DNA of 14,970 bases from Saccoglossus kowalevskii (taxonomy: Eukaryota > Hemichordata > Enteropneusta > Harrimaniidae), in contig NW_003132693.1 in NCBI RefSeq assembly GCF_000003605.2, positions 1 through 14,970 on the forward strand. Reading direction: 5' to 3'. The translations under genes were made by a program, and so were the position numbers. Under the pieces are notes generated by a model. It ran no database searches. It was not told where the DNA came from and saw nothing but the letters and a program-made list of their open reading frames with translations. Positions 7,448 through 14,970 of this stretch are shown piece by piece (position 1 is the stretch's first letter; each line of letters starts with the position of its first letter).

Positions 7448-8499
7448 TCTGAAAACGAACTACAATCTACTGTACCAATGCTCGTAGCGGGTAATTAAAC
7501 TGTTGACACTTTGACAGAAAATATGCATGCCTATAATTAAATTACAGATTTTTAGTGCCAGTGAGCATGCGTGTGTCGTCAGTAATATTGAAATCAAAAA
7601 ACGCAAAAAATTTGTTGTGGATTTTGTCGATTTAGTAATCTATTTAATAATGGAATACAATAAAACTTCCTTGCCAATTTCAGGTTGTTCTAACCACCAA
7701 ATACATTTTGTATGACCGAGTTATGCCATTCAGTCATACATGGGAAAGATACTTACGCTACACTTATGCGTCCGTTGTGAAAACTGTAATGGATCACGTA
7801 CAATATTATAGCACAAATTGTTCTTTAAAGTATAATATTAATATAAACATTGGAAAACTCAATTACACAATACGCAGACTTTTTTTGGACAAATTGTCCA
7901 AAATTATATACATTAATTCAACCAGCCAAGCAATTTTAACACTTTGAATTTTCCAAAATGAAATATTTGCCATTGTTTTAATATTTTTACAAGGAGAACA
8001 GAAACCCTGAGTACGTTCATATGTCCGCGACACGAACGTCACAACAATTTAAGGTTAGCCCGAACCAAATACAACTCATCCGAAATGAACTCACGCAACC
8101 GAGTAACAGACTATATATAATCGTGGTTACGTACTCATAATATATTTTTCTTTACCTTATAGTTTAGAGACAACATTTTCGCCACCAAAGTTTATATCTG
8201 ATTCGAACTGAATTTCACTAGAAATTTTAAAACTCTGGTTATCTTATTCCATGAGAAACGTCATCTCAATGAACAGACTTGAACATAGTCGAAAGTATTT
8301 CAATAGGTAGATAATAGTTGTGAGTATTGATGAGTTTGGTAACGGTGAAGATAGTTACATGGTCACTAATGTATTTGATTACGTAATAAATAGACCGTCG
8401 ATTACTTGTAACGGGAAAACAATGGGAGTGTGAGGTTGTTACGTTCAGTAAGGAAAATGTATGGACATGATCCACAAGATCGTAATCGTTATCACCACT
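7448..8499. other. AT-rich stretch, no supported gene
   Basis: Several short ORFs (plus 7527-7715 and 7708-7947; minus 8266-8475) have AT-driven composition and no domain. A perfect quasi-palindrome TTTTGGACAA-A-TTGTCCAAAA occupies 7883-7903. A donor-like GTAAGT lies on the minus strand near 7757 without an exon I can defend. Confidence 0.4.
7883..7903. repeat. 21-bp quasi-palindrome
   Basis: TTTTGGACAA and TTGTCCAAAA are exact reverse complements separated by one base. With no loop to speak of, this is more like a dimeric protein-binding site or a cruciform than an RNA hairpin. No regulated gene is identifiable next to it. Confidence 0.85.
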
Positions 8500-8733
8500 T
8501 TTTACATTAAAATTGATGACACGTTACCCTAGATTGAAATCGAAAACACCGGTCTTTTTTACGTTCAACAACAACCCCGATATTATGTTGAAATCGACAA
8601 CGCCATACCCTAGATTGAAATCAACAACACCGGCATTTTTTTACGTTGAAATCTACATCGCCGGTATTTTTTACGTTAAAATGGACAACACCGATACCCT
8701 AGATCGAAATGGACAACACAGGTATTTTTTAGG
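8500..8733. repeat. ~30-bp minisatellite with higher-order pattern
   Basis: Degenerate units of roughly 25-32 bases read (A)CGTTGAAATCGACAACACCG followed by ATACCCTAG or TATTTTTT. CCCTAGATxGAAAT recurs at 8527, 8608 and 8697, giving spacings of 81 and 89, so about three basic units form a larger unit. The open frame across it (8513-8797) is a by-product of unit lengths near multiples of three and shows repeated YPRLKSTTP. Confidence 0.75.
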
Positions 8734-8877
8734 CCGAATACTAAATCGAGAAAAAAACAATATTTTTACACCATGTATAATAAATAAAAAACATTGAAAT
8801 CTCAACCAAATCACTGTGACCGTATAGCATTGTCCCACTAATACAGCTGATTGACACATTCATAAGCGTTTCCATAC

Positions 8878-8964
8878 CTGGATAGGGCACAGTCCCTCTG
8901 TTAGAAACAGATTTCTGAGTTTAGCATATTTGGGGATACCATACCATATTCTTTTATCTTGCAT
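8878..8964 (-). CDS. Candidate first coding exon, 29 codons
   Basis: On the minus strand an ATG at 8964-8962 opens a 29-codon frame (MQDKRIWYGIPKYAKLRNLF, then LTEGLCPIQ) ending exactly at CCAG|GTATGG, a good splice donor in phase 0. CRE-, CCAAT- and E2F-like sites lie within 60 bases upstream. I could not find the next exon toward lower coordinates, where a minisatellite and AT-rich DNA follow, and I do not recognise the peptide. The GAGGGACTGTG stretch inside it is also found in hairpin or repeat contexts elsewhere in the window, so the segment could instead be part of a dispersed element. Confidence 0.3.
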
Positions 8965-9194
8965 TACGTCACTGTAGTTTATAGCCAATCACGTTAATGT
9001 AACTTGAGATTTCCCGCCAGAATGTGAACTTGACACATGTGTGGGTCAAGGCTAACACGAGGCAGTAGTGTTTACATCTCGTAATAAAGTAGTCATCCTT
9101 TCAACTTGAAGTAACAGGCTTGTTGTCTGACTGTGTATACCTATACACCACCCCACCCTCAACAATGAGGGGACTGCGAATAAGAGGACTGTGC
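8887..9194. repeat. Possible short element with CACAGTCC ends
   Basis: GCACAGTCCCTC at the left and GAGGACTGTGC at the right are inverted copies differing by one base deletion. They bound about 308 bases. A CCCTCA-ACAA-TGAGGG hairpin lies near the right end (9158-9173). No target-site duplication is clear. The ends use the same core as the hairpin at 744-773. Confidence 0.35.
8964..9018. promoter_or_regulatory. CRE, CCAAT and E2F-like cluster
   Basis: TTACGTCA (8964-8971), CCAAT (8985-8989) and TTTCCCGCC (9010-9018) lie within 55 bases. TATAAA also occurs on the minus strand at 8983-8978. Such a cluster is typical of a promoter and would suit the minus-strand exon beside it, although the TATAAA would be too close to that ATG to act as its TATA box. 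Motif evidence only. Confidence 0.35.
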
Positions 9195-9649
9195 ATATAC
9201 AGGGAAGTCTCACAAAGGCTCATTTCCGTTATTTCACAATACTTTAATTTTCCTGAATGGCACGGAATTCTCTTTTAAACATCTTTTTTTTTTCTACTTT
9301 GTGGTCACTGATGATGCCTCCCTTGGAAACTTTCAATTTTGGATACTAGTACCATGCTACAAACAAATTCTTAAAATTATGCAAAATAGTGAATACTGAT
9401 TTTGTTAAAAGCATTTTGCATTTATTTATATTAATGTAAAGATGTTCTGTGGAGAATTAAAAACAGTTTTTTATACAAAATGTAATATTGAAATTGTATT
9501 TTGTCCAAAGAATATACATTGTAATATTAAATATGAAAATATTCCTCTATTTCTGACCCGAATACAGAAGCTTTACAAAGTCTCATCTATTCTAGAAGTT
9601 TATATATAAGTAAATTCAAAGAGGTATGTTCCAGTTTTACACATTTTGT
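9195..9649. other. No gene seen
   Basis: AT-rich sequence with short homopolymer runs. A plus-strand donor-like GAG|GTATGT near 9622 has no credible exon before it. Confidence 0.45.
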
Positions 9650-9939
9650 AAATACTGTAAAATACTTTATTTTCCCTTAGAACTAATTTTCGCTGAAGGA
9701 ATAAATCAGTGAAAATAAAATCAAGCTAATATACTTTTTTTCCTATGTTTTACATTCAACTCATAAACAAGTCATTGTAAATGACACAGTCCCCGTTAAA
9801 TTTTTGAAAGTTCCTCTTTGTGCTTATCATATTAAAGCGGAGAGGTTGTCGCGAGCGTGTCCTTGAAACTTTAGTTCCAAGTGGCGTATACAACAGATTG
9901 TTTATTTACATCAAAACATGTGTTCCGTGTAGTAGTAAT

Positions 9940-10380
9940 ATGACCAAAAATAAAAACAGCCGTTATTCGGCCATCTTTGATTTGATTATGAAACACACTG
10001 ATATGTGTGATGTATGTGCCGAATACGAATGAAAATGGTACATAAATTGTGGAAATGTAGTAAGGCCAAAAAGTCAGATGGCTGTCAATCGACCATCCTT
10101 GACCAGATTTTGAAGCACGTCCAAGACACCGCATAAAAAAACAAACAAGATGCCTGCCAGTCGACCATCTTTGATCCAATTGCGAAATAAATCGTCATGG
10201 ACATGTATCCAAACATGTATAATCTATGTACCAAGTTTGAATGACAACTGACAAAGCATGTCCAAAATACAACATTTTCAAAAAACAAGATGGCTGCCAG
10301 TTGGCCATTTTGAATCAAATCGCTAAACCACTGCATGTGCATATGTCCCACATAAAGTACTAGGCACATGCAAAGAATGA
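9940..10380. repeat. Diverged tandem units inside the TIR element
   Basis: About four related units share a core like AAGATGGCTGCCAGTCGACC followed by ATCTTTGAT. Cores lie near 9955-9980, 10070-10110, 10148-10180 and 10285-10315. One unit also carries ATGTACCAAGTTTGAATGA. The spacing is variable (roughly 80-140 bases). Small ORFs here (plus 9820-10032; minus 9871-10179 and 10085-10369) are by-products of the repeats. Confidence 0.55.
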
Positions 10381-10414
10381 ACGGAATCGGTCCAAGGCAT
10401 TCTGAGATATGACT

Positions 10415-10489
10415 CCGGACGGACGCACAGACGCACGGACGAACGGAGACCGAATTTTAAGTCCCCATTTTCGGACTTCGTTCGACTGA
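10415..10489. repeat. GACG/CACG run and AAGTCC hairpin
   Basis: From 10415 to about 10452 a 4-base-period stretch of GGAC, GCAC and GAACGG variants is GC-rich and contrasts with the surrounding sequence. It is followed by AAGTCC-CCATTTTC-GGACTT (10460-10479), an exact 6-bp hairpin. Both lie inside the TIR element near its right end. Confidence 0.6.
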
Positions 10490-10574
10490 AGACTAATAAA
10501 TTCCATTCAAAACACCAAAAAAGTCTTTTCAGCGAAAATTAATTCCAGCTAAAATAAAGTATTTTACAGTATTT

Positions 10575-11690
10575 AACATTTCACAAACAAAGCAATTTGT
10601 ACAAAGCCAAAACATACAATGTTAAAGCCAAGAACTTCAAACTATACTGGAATATTCTATCAAAATTACTGTAACGCTCAACTTTTATTTGTGTGTGCTT
10701 CTTCTCCATCTTTGTTCATAAACATTTCATTTTTGTTTGTTTTTCTCTGTGATGTAACTTGTTTATAAATAATAATAATTAAGAGGAGCATATCTATTTC
10801 ACACCTTATTTTTAGCCCAATGCAATAGAATTTATGTTTATGCTAATGGGGCTATTTTTCTTCTCAAAAATATTGACTTATGTAAATTAGATTATATTGT
10901 TATGCAAAGTGAGTCACCATGATGTCAAAAATTGCTGGTAAGAAGACTGCATAGTAATAGAAGAGTAATTTCATACACTGACTGCGCAAAATAATTTTTT
11001 TTGTAGCAACAAGTTAGTTAACGAATACCCCCCTCAGGATAAGTGGGGACAAGGACATTGTCCTCGGGTAAACAAAAAATTATTTATCCCTTCCCCCATT
11101 TCCCCCACCCTGTCTTTATTTTTTTTCTTGAAATCATTTCTGAAACATCAGCGCATATGCATAAACTGAGAAACTGTTATTTTTGATGGTTTCTTTAACC
11201 AGAATTATCCAGAGACTCCAGGGCTGCTGGGAGTATCAATGCCTCAAATTAACTACCCTGTATGTGATGGGTTTCCTTTCTGTCTCTATTTTGAATTACC
11301 GGGGAGCACAAAATGAACCAGAACCACTACAACATACAAAGAATTGTGGGTAACCCTGAAAATGAGAAGAAGCCTTAAACTTGACCCCTAAAGGTCACAC
11401 ATCCTGGTACTTTCTCGGGTATTGTTGCCAACATTTGTGACCCCATTTAAAATACAAAATCCCAACTTGGGGAAAAGATGTACAAGATATATTACCAGCC
11501 TACTCTGTTAAAAAAAACCTTTTCAATGTGAAATTTACAGAGGATTCAAGTTGCCACAACTCCATTCATAAAGGTGTATGATGAAAGAAACTCAGCTTAC
11601 ATGAACACAAAATTATTTACATTTTCTAATACAAGTATTTACAGTTAATAATTTGATTCAATCATTTTTACACTCGCCAACAATGTCTGT
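10575..11690. other. No supported gene
   Basis: AT-rich with a few mixed patches (11180-11440). A Kozak-like CACCATGATG at 10917 precedes a donor-like CTG|GTAAGA after only 19 coding bases, too little to call an exon. I see no repeat family I can name. Confidence 0.4.
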
Positions 11691-11696
11691 TATAAT

Positions 11697-11702
11697 TTTA
11701 TT
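11697..11702 (-). promoter_or_regulatory. Poly(A) signal AATAAA
   Basis: Minus-strand AATAAA about 70 bases after the stop of the candidate terminal exon at 11840-11774. The spacing suits a 3' UTR. AATAAA is common in AT-rich DNA, so it supports the exon only weakly. Confidence 0.3.
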
Positions 11703-11773
11703 TTGAAAATCTTGTGATGTGTTGCTGAACAGCATCATCTTTTTCTGGATGGTTAAACTGGCTGTTCAGTAGT

Positions 11774-11840
11774 TCATGTCATGTGCTGAGATGTGGCAGG
11801 GTAATCTGTCCTCTCATACATTGATCCATCTCCACATACA
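11774..11840 (-). CDS. Candidate terminal exon, minus strand
   Basis: A strong acceptor, TTTTGTTTATTTCAACAG, is followed by an open frame of 21 codons (VCGDGSMYERTDYPATSQHM, then T) to a TGA, with AATAAA about 70 bases on. A second frame, YVEMDQCMRGQITLPHLST, is also open to a stop at 11779, so the phase decides which is used and I cannot fix it. The frame starting in phase 0, which the exon at 13319-13185 would require, stops after eight codons. A direct join to that exon is therefore unlikely. Confidence 0.32.
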
Positions 11841-12707
11841 CTGTTGAAATAAACAAAATACTATGTTAGGTATTGGGTTTTCTTTAAATGTTTTTTTTGT
11901 AGATATTTTTTTTCACAATCCACTTTTTAAGAGTCAGTCCCTCAGGCCAGGAAACAAATGTTGGTCAATTTTTTTTTCAAAATCAATGTGTGTGAGCAAA
12001 TTTTCATTCTGAAATTGTCATGAAAACAGATTTTTCTTTTATTTTTTTTCAAAAATTCTAGGAAAAATCAGAAAATTGTGACTTATGTTTTAAACATGCA
12101 AGTCAACATTTTTTTTAAGAATATTTTTTTTCTGTGCATTTTCTACATGCATTTTCCATTTTGTATTTGTGAGCACTTCTGAGTATATTTACAAATGGTT
12201 TATTAGTCATCGTCAGAAGAAGTCTTAAATACGAAGGGGGCTTATGTTTTGAATTTCTGTCAGTCAGTCCATCTGTGCATGCAACCGTCCGTTGTCATTT
12301 CTAGGACATGCCTGAACTGATTTAGTTCAAAGTACATATGCACCTCAGTTTGTTTTTTGTCATTCAAACATGGCATTGACATCACTCATGGTGGGTTACT
12401 ATGGTGAAAGATGTACTTCCAAAATAGCAAATACGGTAACAGAAGAAATATCCATTAACTCATTATTGAAATGTAGGTCTTCCAACAGACTGGACTCAAA
12501 CACACTGCTATCAGATTTATCAGAGTTGTCAGATCAAATGTCACTAGTTATGGATATTTCATGTGAGGTCATGTGAAACAAGCGTCCAAGCTTGCATATA
12601 CAGTCCATAAAGGTTTTATCATATACCTTACAGTGTGATTTAGAATGACATGTTTTGTTTTAATTGATGAAAGCCAGGAGTGCTGGGCTAAGTGTGATAC
12701 AGAAAAT
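11841..12707. other. Intron-like or repeat DNA, no firm gene
   Basis: T-rich tracts fill 11870-12180. Around 12260-12345 the sequence GTCAGTCAGTCCATCTGTGC and the CATGCCTGAACTGATTTAG segment recall dispersed repeats with TCCGT-type tandem starts. The plus-strand ORF 12370-12576 (68 codons) is open in an antisense frame too and has no domain, so I leave it uncalled. Confidence 0.35.
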
Positions 12708-12760
12708 TATTGCCCTGGTCTGAGGGTGCACTTCCCATAGCCTTATGAGGCAGGGCAATA
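12708..12760. repeat. 10-bp inverted repeat around 33-bp loop
   Basis: TATTGCCCTG (12708-12717) and CAGGGCAATA (12751-12760) are exact reverse complements. A perfect plus-strand donor-like AAG|GTATGT follows at once (12762-12770), but every frame across the loop has stops or no start, so I do not read it as a coding exon. It could be a small foldback element or a structured RNA. Confidence 0.7.
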
Positions 12761-12940
12761 CAAGGTATGTGATGTTTTAAAACATGTTTGGTAACCAACA
12801 TAAAATACTAAAAACAACAAAATGTTATTTAAAATACACACAAACAAATTAAATATAATGTATGTATTTTAACAAAAATACAAACATTTTTTTGGAAAAC
12901 TTGTATTATTTAGAACCATACTTTTATTATTTGTTTTTGG

Positions 12941-13009
12941 TCATGCTTGTATGGATATTGATCTGGTACTTGTTACTGTCTGGCAGTCAATATATCTTGT
13001 GTGTACAAC
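12941..13009 (-). CDS. Candidate second exon, minus strand
   Basis: The acceptor CTCTCATTTCTTTACACCAG is followed by a phase-0 frame of 22 codons (VVHTRYIDCQTVTSTRSISI, then QA) to TGA; the other two frames close sooner. The exon at 13319-13185 ends in phase 0, so the pair is consistent. AATAAA lies at 12928-12923, just after the stop. The product is unrecognised and the exon is short, so this is a tentative call. Confidence 0.3.
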   Translation of the reverse strand, partial: VVHTRYIDCQTVTSTRSISIQA

Positions 13010-13184
13010 CTGGTGTAAAGAAATGAGAGATTTTACAAATAGCGCCCACACACTATTTCACAAAAATGTTGCATACAATAATAAATTGGTCTACACACAA
13101 CAGACAAATAAGTGTTTTAATATTTTATAAAATAAAATTACATGATTGGGAAATAATATGAAATATACTACTACGGTAACTTAC

Positions 13185-13319
13185 CTTTGAACACATTATG
13201 ATTGGGATCATCTGCACAGCACATTCACTGTTGTGAGGTTTGGTGATAGTTAACACGTCTACTTCTGTGGAACGTACCAGTATGCTGTAGTCAGATCTGG
13301 TTGCTATGACAACTAAATG
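13185..13319 (-). CDS. Candidate exon ending in perfect donor
   Basis: On the minus strand a 45-codon open frame (HLVVIATRSDYSILVRSTEV, then DVLTITKPHNSECAVQMIPI, then IMCSK) ends exactly at AAG|GTAAGT, a consensus donor, in phase 0. The acceptor before it (ATATTGCAG) lacks a pyrimidine tract. An alternative is that only the part from the ATG at 13211-13209 is coding (MIPIIMCSK), as a first exon, with the X-box at 13300-13313 belonging to its promoter. I do not recognise the product. The next exon could be 13009-12941. Confidence 0.38.
13300..13313. promoter_or_regulatory. X-box (RFX-type) match
   Basis: GTTGCTATGACAAC fits the X-box consensus RTHNYYWTRRNRAC at every position, with both half-sites intact. 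It lies about 90 bases upstream of the minus-strand ATG at 13211, a distance usual for ciliary gene promoters. About one such match per 30 kb of both strands could arise by chance, and the site also falls in an open frame. Confidence 0.35.
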
Positions 13320-14595
13320 CTGCAATATCTATTTGCCGCTTTCACCTTCACATCATATGCCAGTTTGGGTCACTAGGATATGCACACAGTGTACTTGATA
13401 GTCTACAACAAATAAATCAAAATACAATAATAATAGTGTTACTCATGAAACTCATGAATAAAGATTTTCTATCAATGTGAGTTGTACGTTGACTCCCAAA
13501 GTAACATTGGCGCAGTGTTCCCCAGTGTTCCTATCAAAGAGGCTTGGCTCTGAATATTATATATTTTTTAAATGAAAATCAAAAAAATGTAAGAATGTGC
13601 AAAAGTGATGGTGAATTAACCACATGAAATAAACACACATGTTGGCCAGCTCAAACTTTGACAAAACTGAGGTAAACGAGACACACCTACTGTCGAGGGA
13701 CTGCACCTAGAGAAAACACTGGTAAAAATACCAAGATTAGAAACACACAAATTCACATGGAATAAATCCAGAGGTACACAGCTGCAAAGTAGTAAAAACA
13801 AGATCATATGTTCGTCTCACCTTTGACCTAGGTGATAGACACCCCCAATATAAAAAAAATTCTTTGGTTCATGCAACCCATTTAAAATTGACGGCTATGA
13901 TTGGCTGATTAGTGATATGAGACCTTAAGAGAAATAAAAAGGTTGAATAATTCACTCATCACTCCTGTGTGTGATAGAACAACATTACAACATCATTTCT
14001 GTAAACAATTCAAATATATTGGTGGCGGTAAACATTTCACATTCCCTGTAAAAGAGATGTACCATATGGCAAAGTGTCCTTGTACCTGAAATTCTAAACA
14101 GGAATGGATGTTTCAATAAATAAAATAAAAGAGTGTAATATTATTCTGTATAGAATAAACCAACTTTGGTCACTGCTTGTATTTTTATTTCCAAAATTAT
14201 ATACTAAATATAATAAAATTTTACCATTTTGGTCAGATCTCTAGAGATGAATAAATTAAATTTGTCAACTTTGTGTACATACAGACAGGACATTTAAAAG
14301 CAGTTTTCATGAATTTATTGGAACTCAAAATAAAGTAAGTCATGGCATGCAGCAAAAAAAAATAATTACCACGAGACCAGATTTTGTAGGGATCCTCAGT
14401 CAAAATGGAATTGCCAAAATCAAATTCAAATCAGCTTGTTGACTGCTGGGGTGGTCGGTGTTCAAAAAATAAATTAAGTGACTGTATAAGTGACTTATGG
14501 CACAAATAATCAAAGAAAGCTTAGAAAGAACTCCCATGTGCTGAGAGTATTGGAGACACATTAAATATAATTCGAAATTACTTAGCTGAAAACTA
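13320..14595. other. Upstream AT-rich region, weak splice-like signals
   Basis: This has an inverted CCAAT box (GATTGGCTGATT near 13900), a minus-strand donor-like AAAG|GTGAGA near 13812, and an acceptor-like tract before AGCCAAGCCTCTTTG near 13553 with two open frames. These do not join into one consistent model. The minus ORF 13807-13616 lies just beyond the GTGAGA signal. No repeat family is recognised. Confidence 0.35.
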
Positions 14596-14970
14596 ATTAT
14601 GCAAATCAGAAAATTAATATGACCAGATTTGAGTGTAAAACTAATGAGGTCTGTGCAATGTAACAGAAAATCTATGTTTCCAAGTTTAATTGAAATGTGA
14701 TTAGAACCAAAAAATTATGAATTATTATGCTTATTAGGGAACTAATATGAACAGATTTTTACCCCAAACTAATTAGGTTTGTACATTGTCCTAGAGCATC
14801 TTTGTACTAAGTTTCATTGAAATGGAATAATTAGTACTTTAGATATCAGTGTGAAAGCTTAAAATTGGTTAATTATGCAAATTAGTAATTAATATGTACA
14901 GATTTTAACCCACAATTATCCAGGTCTGTCTATTGTCCTACAGCATCCATGTACATTCATTGATATGTGA
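14596..14970. repeat. AT-rich tandem repeat, three units
   Basis: TTATGCAAAT, TAATATGxxCAGATTT, AGGTCTGT and TTGTCCTA-AGCATC recur in the same order. The anchor TAATATG lies at 14615, 14743 and 14890, spacings of 128 and 147, the difference being indels. The last unit is cut by the window edge. Two units carry a near copy of a TGTACCAAGTTTCATTGAAAT-like segment, also seen in the unrelated repeat at 10224-10247. Confidence 0.75.

Larger units (their letters stand above)
9650..10574. mobile_element. Non-autonomous element with ~48-bp TIRs
   Basis: The left end 9650-9697 and right end 10528-10574 are inverted copies. Outer parts such as AAATACTGTAAAATAC and its complement, and the inner TTCAGCGAAAATT, match exactly; the middle holds a one-base length difference and a few changes. 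The interior has no transposase-like ORF, only noncoding repeats, so the element would need a partner to move. ACATTT at 9641-9646 and 10576-10581 is a possible target duplication if the ends are set slightly further out, but the match is short and AT-rich. The superfamily is not assigned. Confidence 0.7.

Noticed and set aside
8500-8733. CRISPR-like array
   Set aside because: The units are adjacent and degenerate with no unique spacers, and the surroundings are eukaryotic.
8513-8797. 94-codon plus-strand ORF
   Set aside because: It is almost wholly the minisatellite; the repeated YPRLKSTTP reflects the DNA repeat.
9871-10369. Two overlapping minus-strand ORFs (102 and 94 codons)
   Set aside because: They lie inside the TIR element and follow its diverged noncoding repeat units; the resemblance between them comes from the units.
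12370-12576. 68-codon plus-strand ORF
   Set aside because: The antisense frame is open as well, no splice signals fit, and it follows directly on dispersed-repeat-like sequence.
13616-13807. Signal-peptide-like minus-strand ORF (MILFLLLCSC...)
   Set aside because: The hydrophobic start comes from a pyrimidine-rich tract that looks like a splice acceptor, and the rest has no domain or supporting exon.

Overview
The window looks like eukaryotic, AT-rich, gene-poor animal DNA, most likely from a marine invertebrate. There are no operons, ribosome binding sites or long ORFs. Coding potential comes in short pieces bounded by GT/AG splice signals and AATAAA signals. Most of the rest is repeat DNA: decayed non-LTR (LINE) fragments, a non-autonomous inverted-repeat element, an AAAT microsatellite, a minisatellite, and AT-rich tandem repeats at the right edge. 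The taxonomic guess rests on the general look of the repeats and is inference.

Left part (1-3700). The best gene call is a three-exon minus-strand gene at 1403-847. Its reading frame carries through two splice junctions to a stop, and an AATAAA signal lies 40 bases further on, followed by a long hairpin. It would encode 129 residues of a protein I do not recognise. To its right are a perfect CRE-type palindrome (2379-2386), an E-box just ahead of an unassigned 106-codon ORF (2645-2965), a GC-rich repeat remnant and a perfect 20-bp-arm hairpin (3451-3502).

Middle (3700-9200). LINE debris: an L1-type ORF1 C-terminal fragment with an internal stop and a short RT-like remnant, both plus strand, meet the C-terminal Cys/His end of an ORF2 on the minus strand. 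Then come a perfect 41-bp direct duplication, a 14-bp-arm hairpin, a diverged duplication with a 285-base period, about 175 bp of AAAT repeats, a GC-rich repeat, a roughly 30-bp minisatellite with a higher-order period, and a candidate minus-strand first exon beside CRE, CCAAT and E2F-like sites.

Right part (9200-14970). A ~925-bp element with ~48-bp terminal inverted repeats carries diverged internal tandem units and a GACG/CACG-rich stretch. Candidate minus-strand exons follow at 13319-13185, 13009-12941 and 11840-11774, with an X-box (RFX-type) match at 13300-13313. The window ends in AT-rich tandem units with spacings of 128 and 147 bases.

I see no prokaryotic defence system, CRISPR array, tRNA or rRNA. 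All spliced models are hand-made from splice signals and frame continuity, with no transcript or homology support.
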